Of a stretch of DNA of 11,713 nucleotides, positions 1 through 6,975 are shown one piece after another. Numbering within the stretch: the first letter of the stretch is position 1; the number at the start of each line of letters is the position of its first letter. The DNA is taken from assembly GCA_946886255.1 (NCBI GenBank), contig CAMPIG010000108.1, forward strand, positions 1 to 11,713. Direction: 5' to 3'. Both the position numbers and the translations under genes were made by a program. This DNA comes from an uncultured Cellvibrio sp. Lineage in GTDB: Bacteria; Pseudomonadota; Gammaproteobacteria; Pseudomonadales; Cellvibrionaceae. The notes under the pieces were generated by a model. It saw only the letters and a program-made list of their open reading frames with translations, was not told the origin of the DNA and searched no databases.

Positions 1-1912
1 TAACAGAAATTTGCACGGGCGCCGAAAAATCATTGATGTTGATATCGCTGATGGCAGCCGTTGTTATAGCATTCGCAGACACGCCTGAAATGTTGCTCAA
101 CATGGCAGCCGTTTGTGCAGCAGAAGCATTGGCTTGCGTCGTCACCACTTGCGACGACACAGAACCCGTCGCGGGATTGGTAGTAACAAACGTATATTGT
201 TCAGCGGGATAAGCATTCACCTGCCCCGTTAAGCTGCCGATGGGTAAATTTGTCGGAGTGCGTCCGGCAGGCAAACCGGTCCGTGCACCGTCACCGATAA
301 TGCGCGTCTCACCCGCGTCCGTCGAAAACACCGGATTATCGACACCCGGGATAAAGACCTGGTCACGCATCGGTGGATTTAACTGTTTTGGGTTGGCCGG
401 ATCAGAATTGTCCAGCACGTCGTATGTCGTGGCAGAGGTAAAACGAATAATCACAGGCGGCGATAACTGACCCGCCTTGGCAAATGCCGGCAAGGTATTG
501 CCATCGCTGTCTACCAAGCCCAGCACTTCACCGCTACTGATTACACCGCTGCCGATATTGCCGGAAGACGTGCCGGTACGTACCGCAACCGCAAAAGCCA
601 GATCTTCCGGACGCGTAAGTTGGGTTTTAATATCCCGGGCGCCGTTGATGGTGGGTTGCAACGTAAAGGAGTCGCCCCCCTGGAAACTGCCGCCCGCCAA
701 ATTCAACGTTAATCCATCAAATGAAATTTCCTGTGGATAAGCACCGGTCAACATACCCTGACTGACTATCTTGTCATCCGCTGCGCGAGTAACAATGTAG
801 TTGTTGGTGTTGGGTACAATTTGAAAACTGTAATCGCTGTTGGTTAACAACGCAGGATTATCAATGGACAACGACAAACGACGATCATCGGGCAAGGCAT
901 TGCGCCCGTGTTTGATGCGATCAGCCATGGCGTCTTCGGTGTTGACATCGCCAAATAATAACTGGCCATAATCACCATCCATATCCAGACCTTGCTGCTG
1001 AAGCTGGTTAAATTGGTCGGCCAGAACGATGGCCACACGACCCAATTCATTCATGGCCGGATTCAGGACTTCTTCACGAAATTGCAAGAGCCCGCCCAAT
1101 TGGCCACCGGAGACCTGCCCAGTAACATCAGCTGTTTGTACACCATTGGTTAAATAAATCTGGCCACCGTCGCGCACAGTAAATTGACTGACTTTCTGGC
1201 CCACCACCAAGGGTTGGCCGTTGCCGATAAACACATTCACATTGCCGTCGTTTTGTTTAACGATCTGAATAGAAGTCAGTTCAGATAATTTACGCAAAGC
1301 TTCGTCGCGCTGATCCAGCAAGTCATTCGGTGAGCCTTGCCCGCCCGCACCTTTATCGTTGATAGCCTGATTTAAACTCGCAATATTCTGCGCGAGCGCC
1401 GTCATTTGCGAGGTAACCGCTTTAATTTCCTGATTAACGCCTGACTCAATGGATTTAAGGCGATTATGCAGATTATTAAACCGGGCACTCAAACTTTCAG
1501 CCTGACTGATCACCAGTTGGCGTGCCGGAATAGAGGAAGGATCGTCAGCACCGTTTTGCAACGCCGCAAAAAAATTCTGTAATGAACCAGACAACCCGGT
1601 GCCTTCATCGGCGAATAGTTTATCGACCTGGCCGATATTGGTGTTGTATTTATCCAGTTGATGAAACGCCGATGTATCCAGGCGTAATTGGGTAATCGTA
1701 AATTCATTGACCACCCGCTCAATTGATTCCGTTGTAACGCCATTACCCAAATAACCGGCGGCGCCTATGCCGTATTCCGGGCGCGTAACATAATTAACCT
1801 GTTGGCGACTGAACCCTGCCGTGTTGGCATTGGAAATATTGTGACCTGCGGTGCGCAACGCATTCTGGCTGGCTTGCAAACCGGAGACGGCAGTAGACAG
1901 TAAACCGGACAT
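1..1912 (-). CDS. flgK: FlgK, flagellar hook-associated protein 1 (partial, C-terminus beyond window)
   Basis: FlgK is exported through the flagellar type III apparatus and forms the first junction layer between hook and filament. Translating the minus strand from the ATG at 1910-1912 gives an uninterrupted frame of 637 codons to the window edge. The N-terminus (MSGLLSTAVSGLQASQNALR) and the motif NISNANTAGFSRQQ near residues 25-38 are the family's D0 coiled-coil segment. A coiled-coil-like stretch follows around residues 130-200. The C-terminal D0 helix is outside the window, so the full protein must exceed 637 aa, longer than the E. coli protein (about 547). Residues about 585-615 carry an Ala/Thr/Ser-rich segment resembling part of FlgE here. 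The start is supported by AAGGAAG upstream. It lies 11 bp after flgJ as the last visible gene of flgFGHIJK; flgL is expected next. There is no sign of damage. Confidence 0.96.
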   Translation of the reverse strand, partial: MSGLLSTAVSGLQASQNALRTAGHNISNANTAGFSRQQVNYVTRPEYGIGAAGYLGNGVTTESIERVVNEFTITQLRLDTSAFHQLDKYNTNIGQVDKLFADEGTGLSGSLQNFFAALQNGADDPSSIPARQLVISQAESLSARFNNLHNRLKSIESGVNQEIKAVTSQMTALAQNIASLNQAINDKGAGGQGSPNDLLDQRDEALRKLSELTSIQIVKQNDGNVNVFIGNGQPLVVGQKVSQFTVRDGGQIYLTNGVQTADVTGQVSGGQLGGLLQFREEVLNPAMNELGRVAIVLADQFNQLQQQGLDMDGDYGQLLFGDVNTEDAMADRIKHGRNALPDDRRLSLSIDNPALLTNSDYSFQIVPNTNNYIVTRAADDKIVSQGMLTGAYPQEISFDGLTLNLAGGSFQGGDSFTLQPTINGARDIKTQLTRPEDLAFAVAVRTGTSSGNIGSGVISSGEVLGLVDSDGNTLPAFAKAGQLSPPVIIRFTSATTYDVLDNSDPANPKQLNPPMRDQVFIPGVDNPVFSTDAGETRIIGDGARTGLPAGRTPTNLPIGSLTGQVNAYPAEQYTFVTTNPATGSVSSQVVTTQANASAAQTAAMLSNISGVSANAITTAAISDININDFSAPVQISV

Positions 1913-1923
1913 GGTTAACTTCC

Positions 1924-3030
1924 TTAGGTTTCGTCAGTCGTACTGGCCACAGCGGCCAGCGTTGCTGTGGCAGCGCGAATCGGATCGCTGTCCAGCAGGG
2001 ATTTGATTTTGTCGGCGTAAGCCGGATCAGTTGCGTAACCTGCGTCTTGCAACGCATCGGCATAAGTTGAAGAATCCACACCGGCTTCCAGAGCCTGGCG
2101 GTAGCGCGGATTGGTTTGCAGGAAGCTCACATAGTCCGCAAAACTGTCGGCGTAACTATCGTAACGACGGAAATCAGCGCGTTCCTGCTTCGCCATACCC
2201 TGCCGATATTCCAGTGTGCTGACATTCACGCTCGCCCCTTGCCAACGCTCATCCGCCTTGATGTTAAATAGATTAAAACTGTTGGCGCCGGTTTGCGTGT
2301 GGATCACATGCTTACCCCAACCGGTTTCCAACGCTGCCTGGGCCAGCAAGACATCTGCATTTACATTTAATGCTTGCGCGGCTTTTTCTGCATATGGCTT
2401 AAGCGTGTTAATAAATTCTGTGGGCGAATTGGCTACACCATTTTTGTCGCCGGCAATCGAGGTGGACGGTGTTGTGCGCTTGGCCATCGCCATGGCGCGT
2501 TCAGCCTGCGCGTAGGCCAACATTGACGCATTAAGATTGTTATTCACCGGCGCAGCATTAGTGCCCTGCGTATCCTCGGCAAACGCATTCAATAACTGTT
2601 GCCCGTGAAGCACCTCGGATAATGGTTTAACCGGCACCAGATCAGCGGCCGGATCAAGATCATAGGCTTTGTTGCTCGGCAGAGGACGTTGTTGATCACC
2701 GTAAGCGCGTTGCATTTGCGCATAGAGTGCATCGGCCAAACCCAGACCGCGTCCGTTGGTCAGTTCCAGAGACATTTGCTGATCAAGCATATCCTGGTGA
2801 AATTGCGTTTCACTGCTATTGAAATAACTGTCTTCCGCAAACACTTCATTCGCAGCACGCATGGTCTTCAACATTTGTTGTACAAAAATCGCTTCAAATT
2901 TTTTGGCGACTTCTTTCAACGCCTGGGGGTCATTATCGCGGCCCAGATGTTTAATGTTATTCAGCGCCTGGTTATTCAGAAATGAATCTTGCGCGGCTTG
3001 TAGCTGATTTTTATTGTCGACGGGAATCAT
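1924..3030 (-). CDS. flgJ: FlgJ, rod cap protein with C-terminal peptidoglycan hydrolase domain
   Basis: FlgJ (368 aa) works in the periplasm. Its N-terminal domain scaffolds rod assembly and its C-terminal domain cuts peptidoglycan so the rod can pass. The rod-binding part spans about residues 35-110, with VAKKFEAIFVQQMLKTMR at 41-58. A low-complexity linker with many Asn and Ala covers about 110-200. The glucosaminidase-type (GH73-like) domain covers about 203-345. QAALETGWGK at 231-240 holds the expected catalytic Glu at residue 235, and SFNLFNIKA and the DSYADSFADYVSF region are typical of these hydrolases. This two-domain form is usual in gammaproteobacteria; many other bacteria keep only the rod domain. 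The ATG overlaps the flgI stop by one base (TGATG), which suggests translational coupling. The tail after about residue 350 is Ala/Thr-rich and of no obvious function. Confidence 0.97.
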   Translation of the reverse strand: MIPVDNKNQLQAAQDSFLNNQALNNIKHLGRDNDPQALKEVAKKFEAIFVQQMLKTMRAANEVFAEDSYFNSSETQFHQDMLDQQMSLELTNGRGLGLADALYAQMQRAYGDQQRPLPSNKAYDLDPAADLVPVKPLSEVLHGQQLLNAFAEDTQGTNAAPVNNNLNASMLAYAQAERAMAMAKRTTPSTSIAGDKNGVANSPTEFINTLKPYAEKAAQALNVNADVLLAQAALETGWGKHVIHTQTGANSFNLFNIKADERWQGASVNVSTLEYRQGMAKQERADFRRYDSYADSFADYVSFLQTNPRYRQALEAGVDSSTYADALQDAGYATDPAYADKIKSLLDSDPIRAATATLAAVASTTDET

Positions 3031-4130
3031 CAGATCACCACCAATTCTGCTTTAAGCGCACCGGATTGTTTTAACGCTTCCAGGATCGCCATCAAATCCG
3101 CTGGTGATGCGCCGACGGTGTTAACTGATTTAACGATATCTTCCAGCGATGCGCCGGGCGCGAACTTGAACATGGGATTGGTTTCTTCTGTGACTTCAAC
3201 GCGGCTGTTGGGTACCACCACGGTTTGGCCTTGACCAAATTCGTTAGGCTGGCTCACGGTCAGACTTTCTGACACAGAAACCGTCAAGCTGCCATGCGTC
3301 ACCGCAACCGGCGATACGCGCACGTTCTGTCCGACAACGATGGTGCCGGTGCGCGAATTAATAATGACTTTCGCCGCTTCTTCGCCGGGTTTCACATCCA
3401 GATTTTCCAGCATCGCTAAAAAATCCACGCGGTGCGCCGGATTAACCGGTGCATCCACCATGATCGAAACAGCATCCAACGGACGCGCAGTTTCCGGCCC
3501 GAGTAAATCATTAATACTTTTGGCAACACGTGTCGCTGTGGTGAAATCGGCGCGGTGCAAATTAAAAATAATCGGTTGGCCGGCAGCGAAGTTGGTATCG
3601 ACCATGCGTTCAACCATCGCGCCGCCAGGAATGCGGCCGGTGCTTTGAATATTCACTTTGATATTGGAACCATCGTTACCGGTTGCACCAAAACCACCGA
3701 CAACGAGGTTACCTTGAGCAACGGCGTACACTTTGCCATCCAATCCTTTCAGGCTGGACATCAACAAACTGCCGCCACGCAAACTTTTGGCATTACTGAT
3801 GGATGACACAGTGACATCCAGGGTTTGACCCGGTTTGGCAAAGGCTGGCAATTCTGCCTGCACCATCACCGCCGCGACGTTTTTCATTTGCATCCGTGTA
3901 CCTTCCGGTACGGTGATACCAAATTGTTTCAACATGCTGTTAAACGATTGCACGGTAAAAGGCGATTGCGTGGTCTGGTCACCGGTGCCATCAAGGCCCA
4001 CCACCAAGCCGTAACCAATTAATTGGTTGGCACGTACGCCGGCAACAGACGTGAGATCCTTGATGCGTTCCGCTTGCGCGCTGAACGCCAGCGGCAAACT
4101 CAGTAAGACAATAATCAGGCGACGCCACAT
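3030..4130 (-). CDS. flgI: FlgI, flagellar P-ring protein
   Basis: FlgI (366 aa) forms the P ring around the distal rod at the peptidoglycan layer. Residues 1-20 look like a Sec signal peptide: basic MWRR, a hydrophobic core and an AQA cleavage site before ERIKD. The mature N-terminus [17 protein letters not shown] followed by [15 protein letters not shown] is the family signature. Length is close to the usual 365-370 aa and the frame is intact to ALKAELVVI. The ATG at 4128-4130 is preceded by GGAGC at suitable spacing. The gene starts 15 bp after flgH and its TGA overlaps the flgJ start, so ring and rod-cap genes are probably translated together. P-ring assembly usually needs the chaperone FlgA, whose gene is not in this window. 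Confidence 0.98.
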   Translation of the reverse strand: MWRRLIIVLLSLPLAFSAQAERIKDLTSVAGVRANQLIGYGLVVGLDGTGDQTTQSPFTVQSFNSMLKQFGITVPEGTRMQMKNVAAVMVQAELPAFAKPGQTLDVTVSSISNAKSLRGGSLLMSSLKGLDGKVYAVAQGNLVVGGFGATGNDGSNIKVNIQSTGRIPGGAMVERMVDTNFAAGQPIIFNLHRADFTTATRVAKSINDLLGPETARPLDAVSIMVDAPVNPAHRVDFLAMLENLDVKPGEEAAKVIINSRTGTIVVGQNVRVSPVAVTHGSLTVSVSESLTVSQPNEFGQGQTVVVPNSRVEVTEETNPMFKFAPGASLEDIVKSVNTVGASPADLMAILEALKQSGALKAELVVI

Positions 4131-4145
4131 GATGTTTCTGCTCCG

Positions 4146-4862
4146 TTAAAAGGGCCAGTATTCGCTGTTAAAGAAGCGCGACAGCCAACCCATGGATTGC
4201 GAGTCCGCCAGAGTGCCGGTACCGCTGTAAGAAATTTGTGCATTCGCCAACCGCGTGGACACGACGGTGTTGTTAGGCGAGACATCGTCAGGACGCACGA
4301 TGCCGCTGATACGAATAAATTCGTCACCGCGATTTAATGTCATCCATTTTTCACCGCGTACCACGAGATTACCGTTCGGTAACACTTCTGCCACAGTCAC
4401 GGTGATATTGCCTTGCAAGCTGTTGCTTTGGTCAGCCCCGGCATCGCCATTAAATTCACGATTTTGTTGTAATGCGGTTTCCAGCGTTGAACCTTTAAAC
4501 GCCGGGTTGTTACCAAACAACGGCCCTGCATTAAAATTCATGTCGCTTTCTTTACTGACATTAACACCAGAGGTTTTGCGCGAGACAGTGCGTTCGGTCA
4601 GCGTGATGGTGATGATGTCGCCAACGTTCAGCGCTTTACGATCGTCAAACAATGACAACCCGTAACGTTCCTGGAACAACGAGCCTTCAGTACGTTGCGG
4701 CAAACTGGCCGCTGGTGATACCGAGGGTGCGTAATACGGATCACCCGGCGCCGGTTTGTCGTTGGACATACAAGCCGACAAGCTCATGGCGCTCACGACG
4801 ATCAGCGCAACACCTTTGCCGCGTGCTGCCAGACTGTTCAGTGATTCGCTGATCAATTTCAT
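4146..4862 (-). CDS. flgH: FlgH, flagellar L-ring lipoprotein
   Basis: FlgH (238 aa) is the outer-membrane lipoprotein that forms the L ring, the bushing for the rod. The N-terminus has a charged segment, a hydrophobic stretch (about residues 17-30) and a lipobox LSAC with the acylated Cys at residue 31. That is a slightly long n-region for a lipoprotein signal. GDIITITLTERT at 81-92, the central RGEKWMTLNRGDEFIRISG, and the IVRPDDVSPNNTV segment are characteristic of the L-ring family, as is the aromatic C-terminus (SEYWPF). Spacing to flgG (21 bp) and flgI (15 bp) fits one transcript. CGGAG lies about 11 bases before the ATG, a little far; the next Met, at residue 26, would remove the signal's charged region, so residue 1 is preferred. 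Confidence 0.97.
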   Translation of the reverse strand: MKLISESLNSLAARGKGVALIVVSAMSLSACMSNDKPAPGDPYYAPSVSPAASLPQRTEGSLFQERYGLSLFDDRKALNVGDIITITLTERTVSRKTSGVNVSKESDMNFNAGPLFGNNPAFKGSTLETALQQNREFNGDAGADQSNSLQGNITVTVAEVLPNGNLVVRGEKWMTLNRGDEFIRISGIVRPDDVSPNNTVVSTRLANAQISYSGTGTLADSQSMGWLSRFFNSEYWPF

Positions 4863-4883
4863 GGTGAGTTTAACTCCGTTGCC

Positions 4884-5669
4884 TTAAAGCGTTTGGGTAA
4901 TGTATTGCAACATCTGATCGGCCGCCGACACGACCTTGGAATTCATTTCATAAGCGCGCTGGGTGGTAATCATGTTCACCATTTCTTCCACGATATCCAC
5001 GTTGGAATTTTCCAGTGTGCCTTGCAGTAAACGACCCATACCGTTTTCACCAGGCGCACCTTGTTGTGGGTTACCGCTGGCTACGGTCTCGCGAAACAAA
5101 TTGCCACCGATGGCTTGCAACCCCGTTGGGTTAATAAAATCCACCAGTAAGATATCGCCGATTTGTTGGGGTTCTACTTCACCTTCCCTGAACGCACTGA
5201 CGATACCGTCGGTGCTGATGGTGACCTGGCTGGTACCTTCGGGAATATTAATCGCTGGCTCAACCAGCATGCCTTCGTTATTCACGAGCTGACCTTCGCC
5301 GTTAATTTGCAATTGGCCATTACGGGTGTAAGCAAGCGTGCCGTCAGGCATTAAGATTTGCAGGAAGCCGCGGCCGTCGATAGCGACATCCAGTGGTTGT
5401 TCAGTCACTTGCAAACTGCCTTCGGTAAATTGCTTTTGCGTCGCCACGACGCGCACACCAGTACCCAATTGCAAACCGGATGGCAGCTCAGTGTCTTGCG
5501 TCGTTTGTGCGCCCGGTTGCCGTTGGACTTGATACATCAAATCCTCAAAGACCGCTCGATCGCGTTTAAAACCGACCGTGCCCACGTTAGCCAGGTTGTT
5601 AGAAATAGTAGTGAGCTGTTTATCCTGCGCGGCCAACCCGGTTTTGCTGACGTAGAGTGCGGCGTGCAT
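4884..5669 (-). CDS. flgG: FlgG, flagellar distal rod protein
   Basis: FlgG (261 aa, the family's usual size) builds the distal rod that crosses the periplasm inside the P and L rings. The N-terminal rod/hook motif is clear: TISNNLANVGTVGFKRD at residues 21-37. The region around residues 40-70 (FEDLMYQVQRQPGAQTTQD) matches the FlgG-specific insertion that sets rod stiffness. The C-terminus has ENSNVDIVEEMVNMITTQRA followed by YEMNSKV, the conserved D0 helix shared by axial proteins. It follows flgF after 86 bp that include a strong hairpin and precedes flgH by 21 bp. The Shine-Dalgarno is weak: only a GAGAGAG-like run lies upstream of the ATG. Confidence 0.97.
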   Translation of the reverse strand: MHAALYVSKTGLAAQDKQLTTISNNLANVGTVGFKRDRAVFEDLMYQVQRQPGAQTTQDTELPSGLQLGTGVRVVATQKQFTEGSLQVTEQPLDVAIDGRGFLQILMPDGTLAYTRNGQLQINGEGQLVNNEGMLVEPAINIPEGTSQVTISTDGIVSAFREGEVEPQQIGDILLVDFINPTGLQAIGGNLFRETVASGNPQQGAPGENGMGRLLQGTLENSNVDIVEEMVNMITTQRAYEMNSKVVSAADQMLQYITQTL

Positions 5670-5721
5670 AGTGTGTCTCTCTCTGTTTATCCCGCCGAAG
5701 CAGGATTTAAAAAATGTGATT

Positions 5722-5749
5722 TAAAAGCGGAGAAATTTTTCCGCTTTTA
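5722..5749. terminator. Terminator-like hairpin between flgF and flgG
   Basis: TAAAAGCGGA and TCCGCTTTTA form a perfect 10-bp stem around an 8-base loop within the 86-bp flgF-flgG gap. In the transcript the 3' arm carries a short U run and a further T6 follows about 10 bases on. It could attenuate transcription so that flgG and later genes are made at a different level, or protect the mRNA; full termination is unlikely inside an operon with no other promoter visible. Confidence 0.5.
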
Positions 5750-5755
5750 TGCCTA

Positions 5756-6499
5756 TCAGGACATCTGCAACAGGCGTGCCGAAGCACTGGAATTTTCTTC
5801 TACAGTTTTCATGAATTTCACTTGCATCTCGTACTGGCGAGACAAACTGAGAATATCGGTGAAGGCGCTCACGGCATTGACGTTGCTGCCTTCGAGGAAT
5901 CCACCCATTACACGAACCTCGGCAGCTACTGGCGCAGCCAGGCCATCGCGTTGACGGAATAGGCCGTCTTCGCCCTTTTCGATGTTTTGCAAATCCGGGT
6001 TCACCAAACGAATGCGGTTGATCTCTACCATGGCTTCCGGGCCCTGCCCTTGCGCCACCATGGATAAGGTGCCGTCACCGCCGATTTCGAGTTTTTCCAG
6101 CGGCGGAAAGGTAATCGGGCCGCCATTACCCAGTACCGCCAAGCCATTATTGGTACGCAACACACCATTGGCATCAATGCTGAGATTGCCGGCGCGGGTA
6201 TAGGCCTCGGTACCGTCCGGTGCCTGGACTGCAATAAAACCAGAGCCGCTGATAGCCAGGTCCATTTCGTTGCCGGTGTTGATCAACGGCCCTTGCTGGA
6301 AGTCAGTGGCAGGCGATTCGGTCAATGCATAGGCGCGGGTCGGTTGGCCTTCGCCGTAGTACACCGCCATGCTGCGCGCTTGGGCGAAGTCCGAGCGAAA
6401 ACCGGTGGTATTGAGGTTGGCGAGGTTGTTGGCATGGACCGTCTGCGCCATCATGTTGTGCTTGGCACCGGTCATTGCGATGTATAACGCCTTGTCCAT
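5756..6499 (-). CDS. flgF: FlgF, flagellar proximal rod protein
   Basis: FlgF (247 aa) is a rod protein between FlgB/FlgC and FlgG. Its N-terminus (MDKALYIAMTGAKHNMMAQT) and ANNLANLNTTGFRSDF at residues 23-38 are the FlgF form of the axial-protein signature. GPLINTGNEMDLAISGSGFI and EAYTRAGNLSIDANG in the middle and LEGSNVNAVSAFTDILSLSR near the C-terminus are also typical. It is the first gene of the second operon: the ATG follows AGAGGA and lies about 45 bases from the start predicted for the -24/-12 promoter at 6554-6569. The 467-bp gap to flgE matches the flgBCDE / flgFGHIJKL division known in Pseudomonas. The frame is intact. Confidence 0.97.
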   Translation of the reverse strand: MDKALYIAMTGAKHNMMAQTVHANNLANLNTTGFRSDFAQARSMAVYYGEGQPTRAYALTESPATDFQQGPLINTGNEMDLAISGSGFIAVQAPDGTEAYTRAGNLSIDANGVLRTNNGLAVLGNGGPITFPPLEKLEIGGDGTLSMVAQGQGPEAMVEINRIRLVNPDLQNIEKGEDGLFRQRDGLAAPVAAEVRVMGGFLEGSNVNAVSAFTDILSLSRQYEMQVKFMKTVEENSSASARLLQMS

Positions 6500-6553
6500 C
6501 TGTTAATCCTCTGGCCGTTAATTTTTTGGCAGTTTGGTGGATAAACAGGGTTT

Positions 6554-6569
6554 TGCAAGAGCGGTGCCA
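6554..6569 (-). promoter_or_regulatory. Sigma-54 (RpoN) promoter of flgFGHIJK
   Basis: The minus strand reads TGGCAC-CGCTC-TTGCA, an essentially perfect -24/-12 element. The predicted start is near 6543, about 44 bases before the flgF ATG. This separates transcription of flgF onward from flgBCDE, as in Pseudomonas. Confidence 0.9.
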
Positions 6570-6596
6570 AGTTGGAACGGCTGTTGATAAATCGGT

Positions 6597-6609
6597 TAAC
6601 TGACTGATT
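6597..6609. promoter_or_regulatory. IHF-like site upstream of the flgF promoter
   Basis: TAACTGACTGATT has one mismatch to the same IHF consensus orientation seen at flgB. It is 28 bp upstream of the sigma-54 motif and is followed by an A-rich tract (6610-6635). The shared TGATTTATATA sequence with the flgB region (6605-6615 and 11164-11174) supports a common function. Confidence 0.45.
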
Positions 6610-6686
6610 TATATAGAAAAAAAATAGATAGAAAAGGAGAAGGGAAAAGCAGTAACGCTGACGGTGTTTAACAAGACAATAACAGA

Positions 6687-6724
6687 GCGGCAACCTGCTG
6701 CCGCTGGTTTGCCGCTATTGCCGG
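6687..6724. promoter_or_regulatory. TGCCGC cluster, candidate enhancer for flgF
   Basis: GCGGCA at 6687-6692, TGCCGC at 6699-6704 and 6710-6715, and the near match TGCCGG at 6719-6724 repeat the hexamer found upstream of the flgB promoter. They lie about 145-180 bp upstream of the predicted flgF start. The first two copies face each other and form a 7-bp stem (6686-6692 with 6699-6705), so a role in ending the flgE transcript is an alternative reading. Confidence 0.4.
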
Positions 6725-6734
6725 TGGTGGTGGT

Positions 6735-6927
6735 GTGTCGGATTACAGCTTCGCCTAATGCGACCTACGGGTCCGTGCCTGGGTTGTAGTGTCGGATTAC
6801 GCCTTCGGCTAATGCGACCTACGGGTTTGTGCTTCCGTGGTGTTGGATTACGGCTTCGGCTAATTTGACCTACTGGCCGCGCTTCAACGTAGGTCGAATT
6901 AGCGGCGCAGCCGCGTAATCCGACACA
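6735..6927. repeat. Four-copy palindromic intergenic repeat (REP/BIME-like)
   Basis: Three direct copies of a 38-bp unit lie at 6735-6772, 6789-6826 and 6840-6877. The core is GTGTCGGATTAC, a loop around CTTCGGC, then TAATGCGACCTAC. A fourth copy at about 6887-6927 is inverted. Each unit is itself an imperfect palindrome (TCGGATTA against TAATGCGA), and the third and fourth copies can pair into a long hairpin. The array lies 40 bp after the flgE stop, so in the flgE transcript it would form stable 3' structures. Similar GTAGGTCGGATTAGC-type repeats are widespread in proteobacterial intergenic regions; function here is unproven. Confidence 0.85.
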
Positions 6928-6937
6928 CATATCGCCG

Positions 6938-6975
6938 CCCTATTACCTCAGGCTCCCTATTCCCTATTACCTCAG
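6938..6975. repeat. Short 24-bp tandem duplication at the flgE 3' end
   Basis: The 14-mer CCCTATTACCTCAG occurs at 6938-6951 and 6962-6975, giving 1.6 copies of a 24-bp period. The second copy covers the flgE stop codon and its last codons (LR and stop), so the 3' end of the gene appears to have been duplicated into the intergenic region. Confidence 0.7.

Noticed and set aside
1510..1743. Minus-strand frames at 1510-1743, 1794-2081 and 844-1050
   Set aside because: They overlap the intact flgK and flgJ frames in another phase and are shadows of those genes.
6735..6927. Possible CRISPR array
   Set aside because: Units are imperfect palindromes with variable short spacing, one copy is inverted, and no spacers of uniform length or cas genes are present.
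6715..6930. 71-codon minus-strand frame with repeated PVGRISR-RNPT units
   Set aside because: The peptide repeat is only the translation of the 38-bp palindromic DNA repeats.
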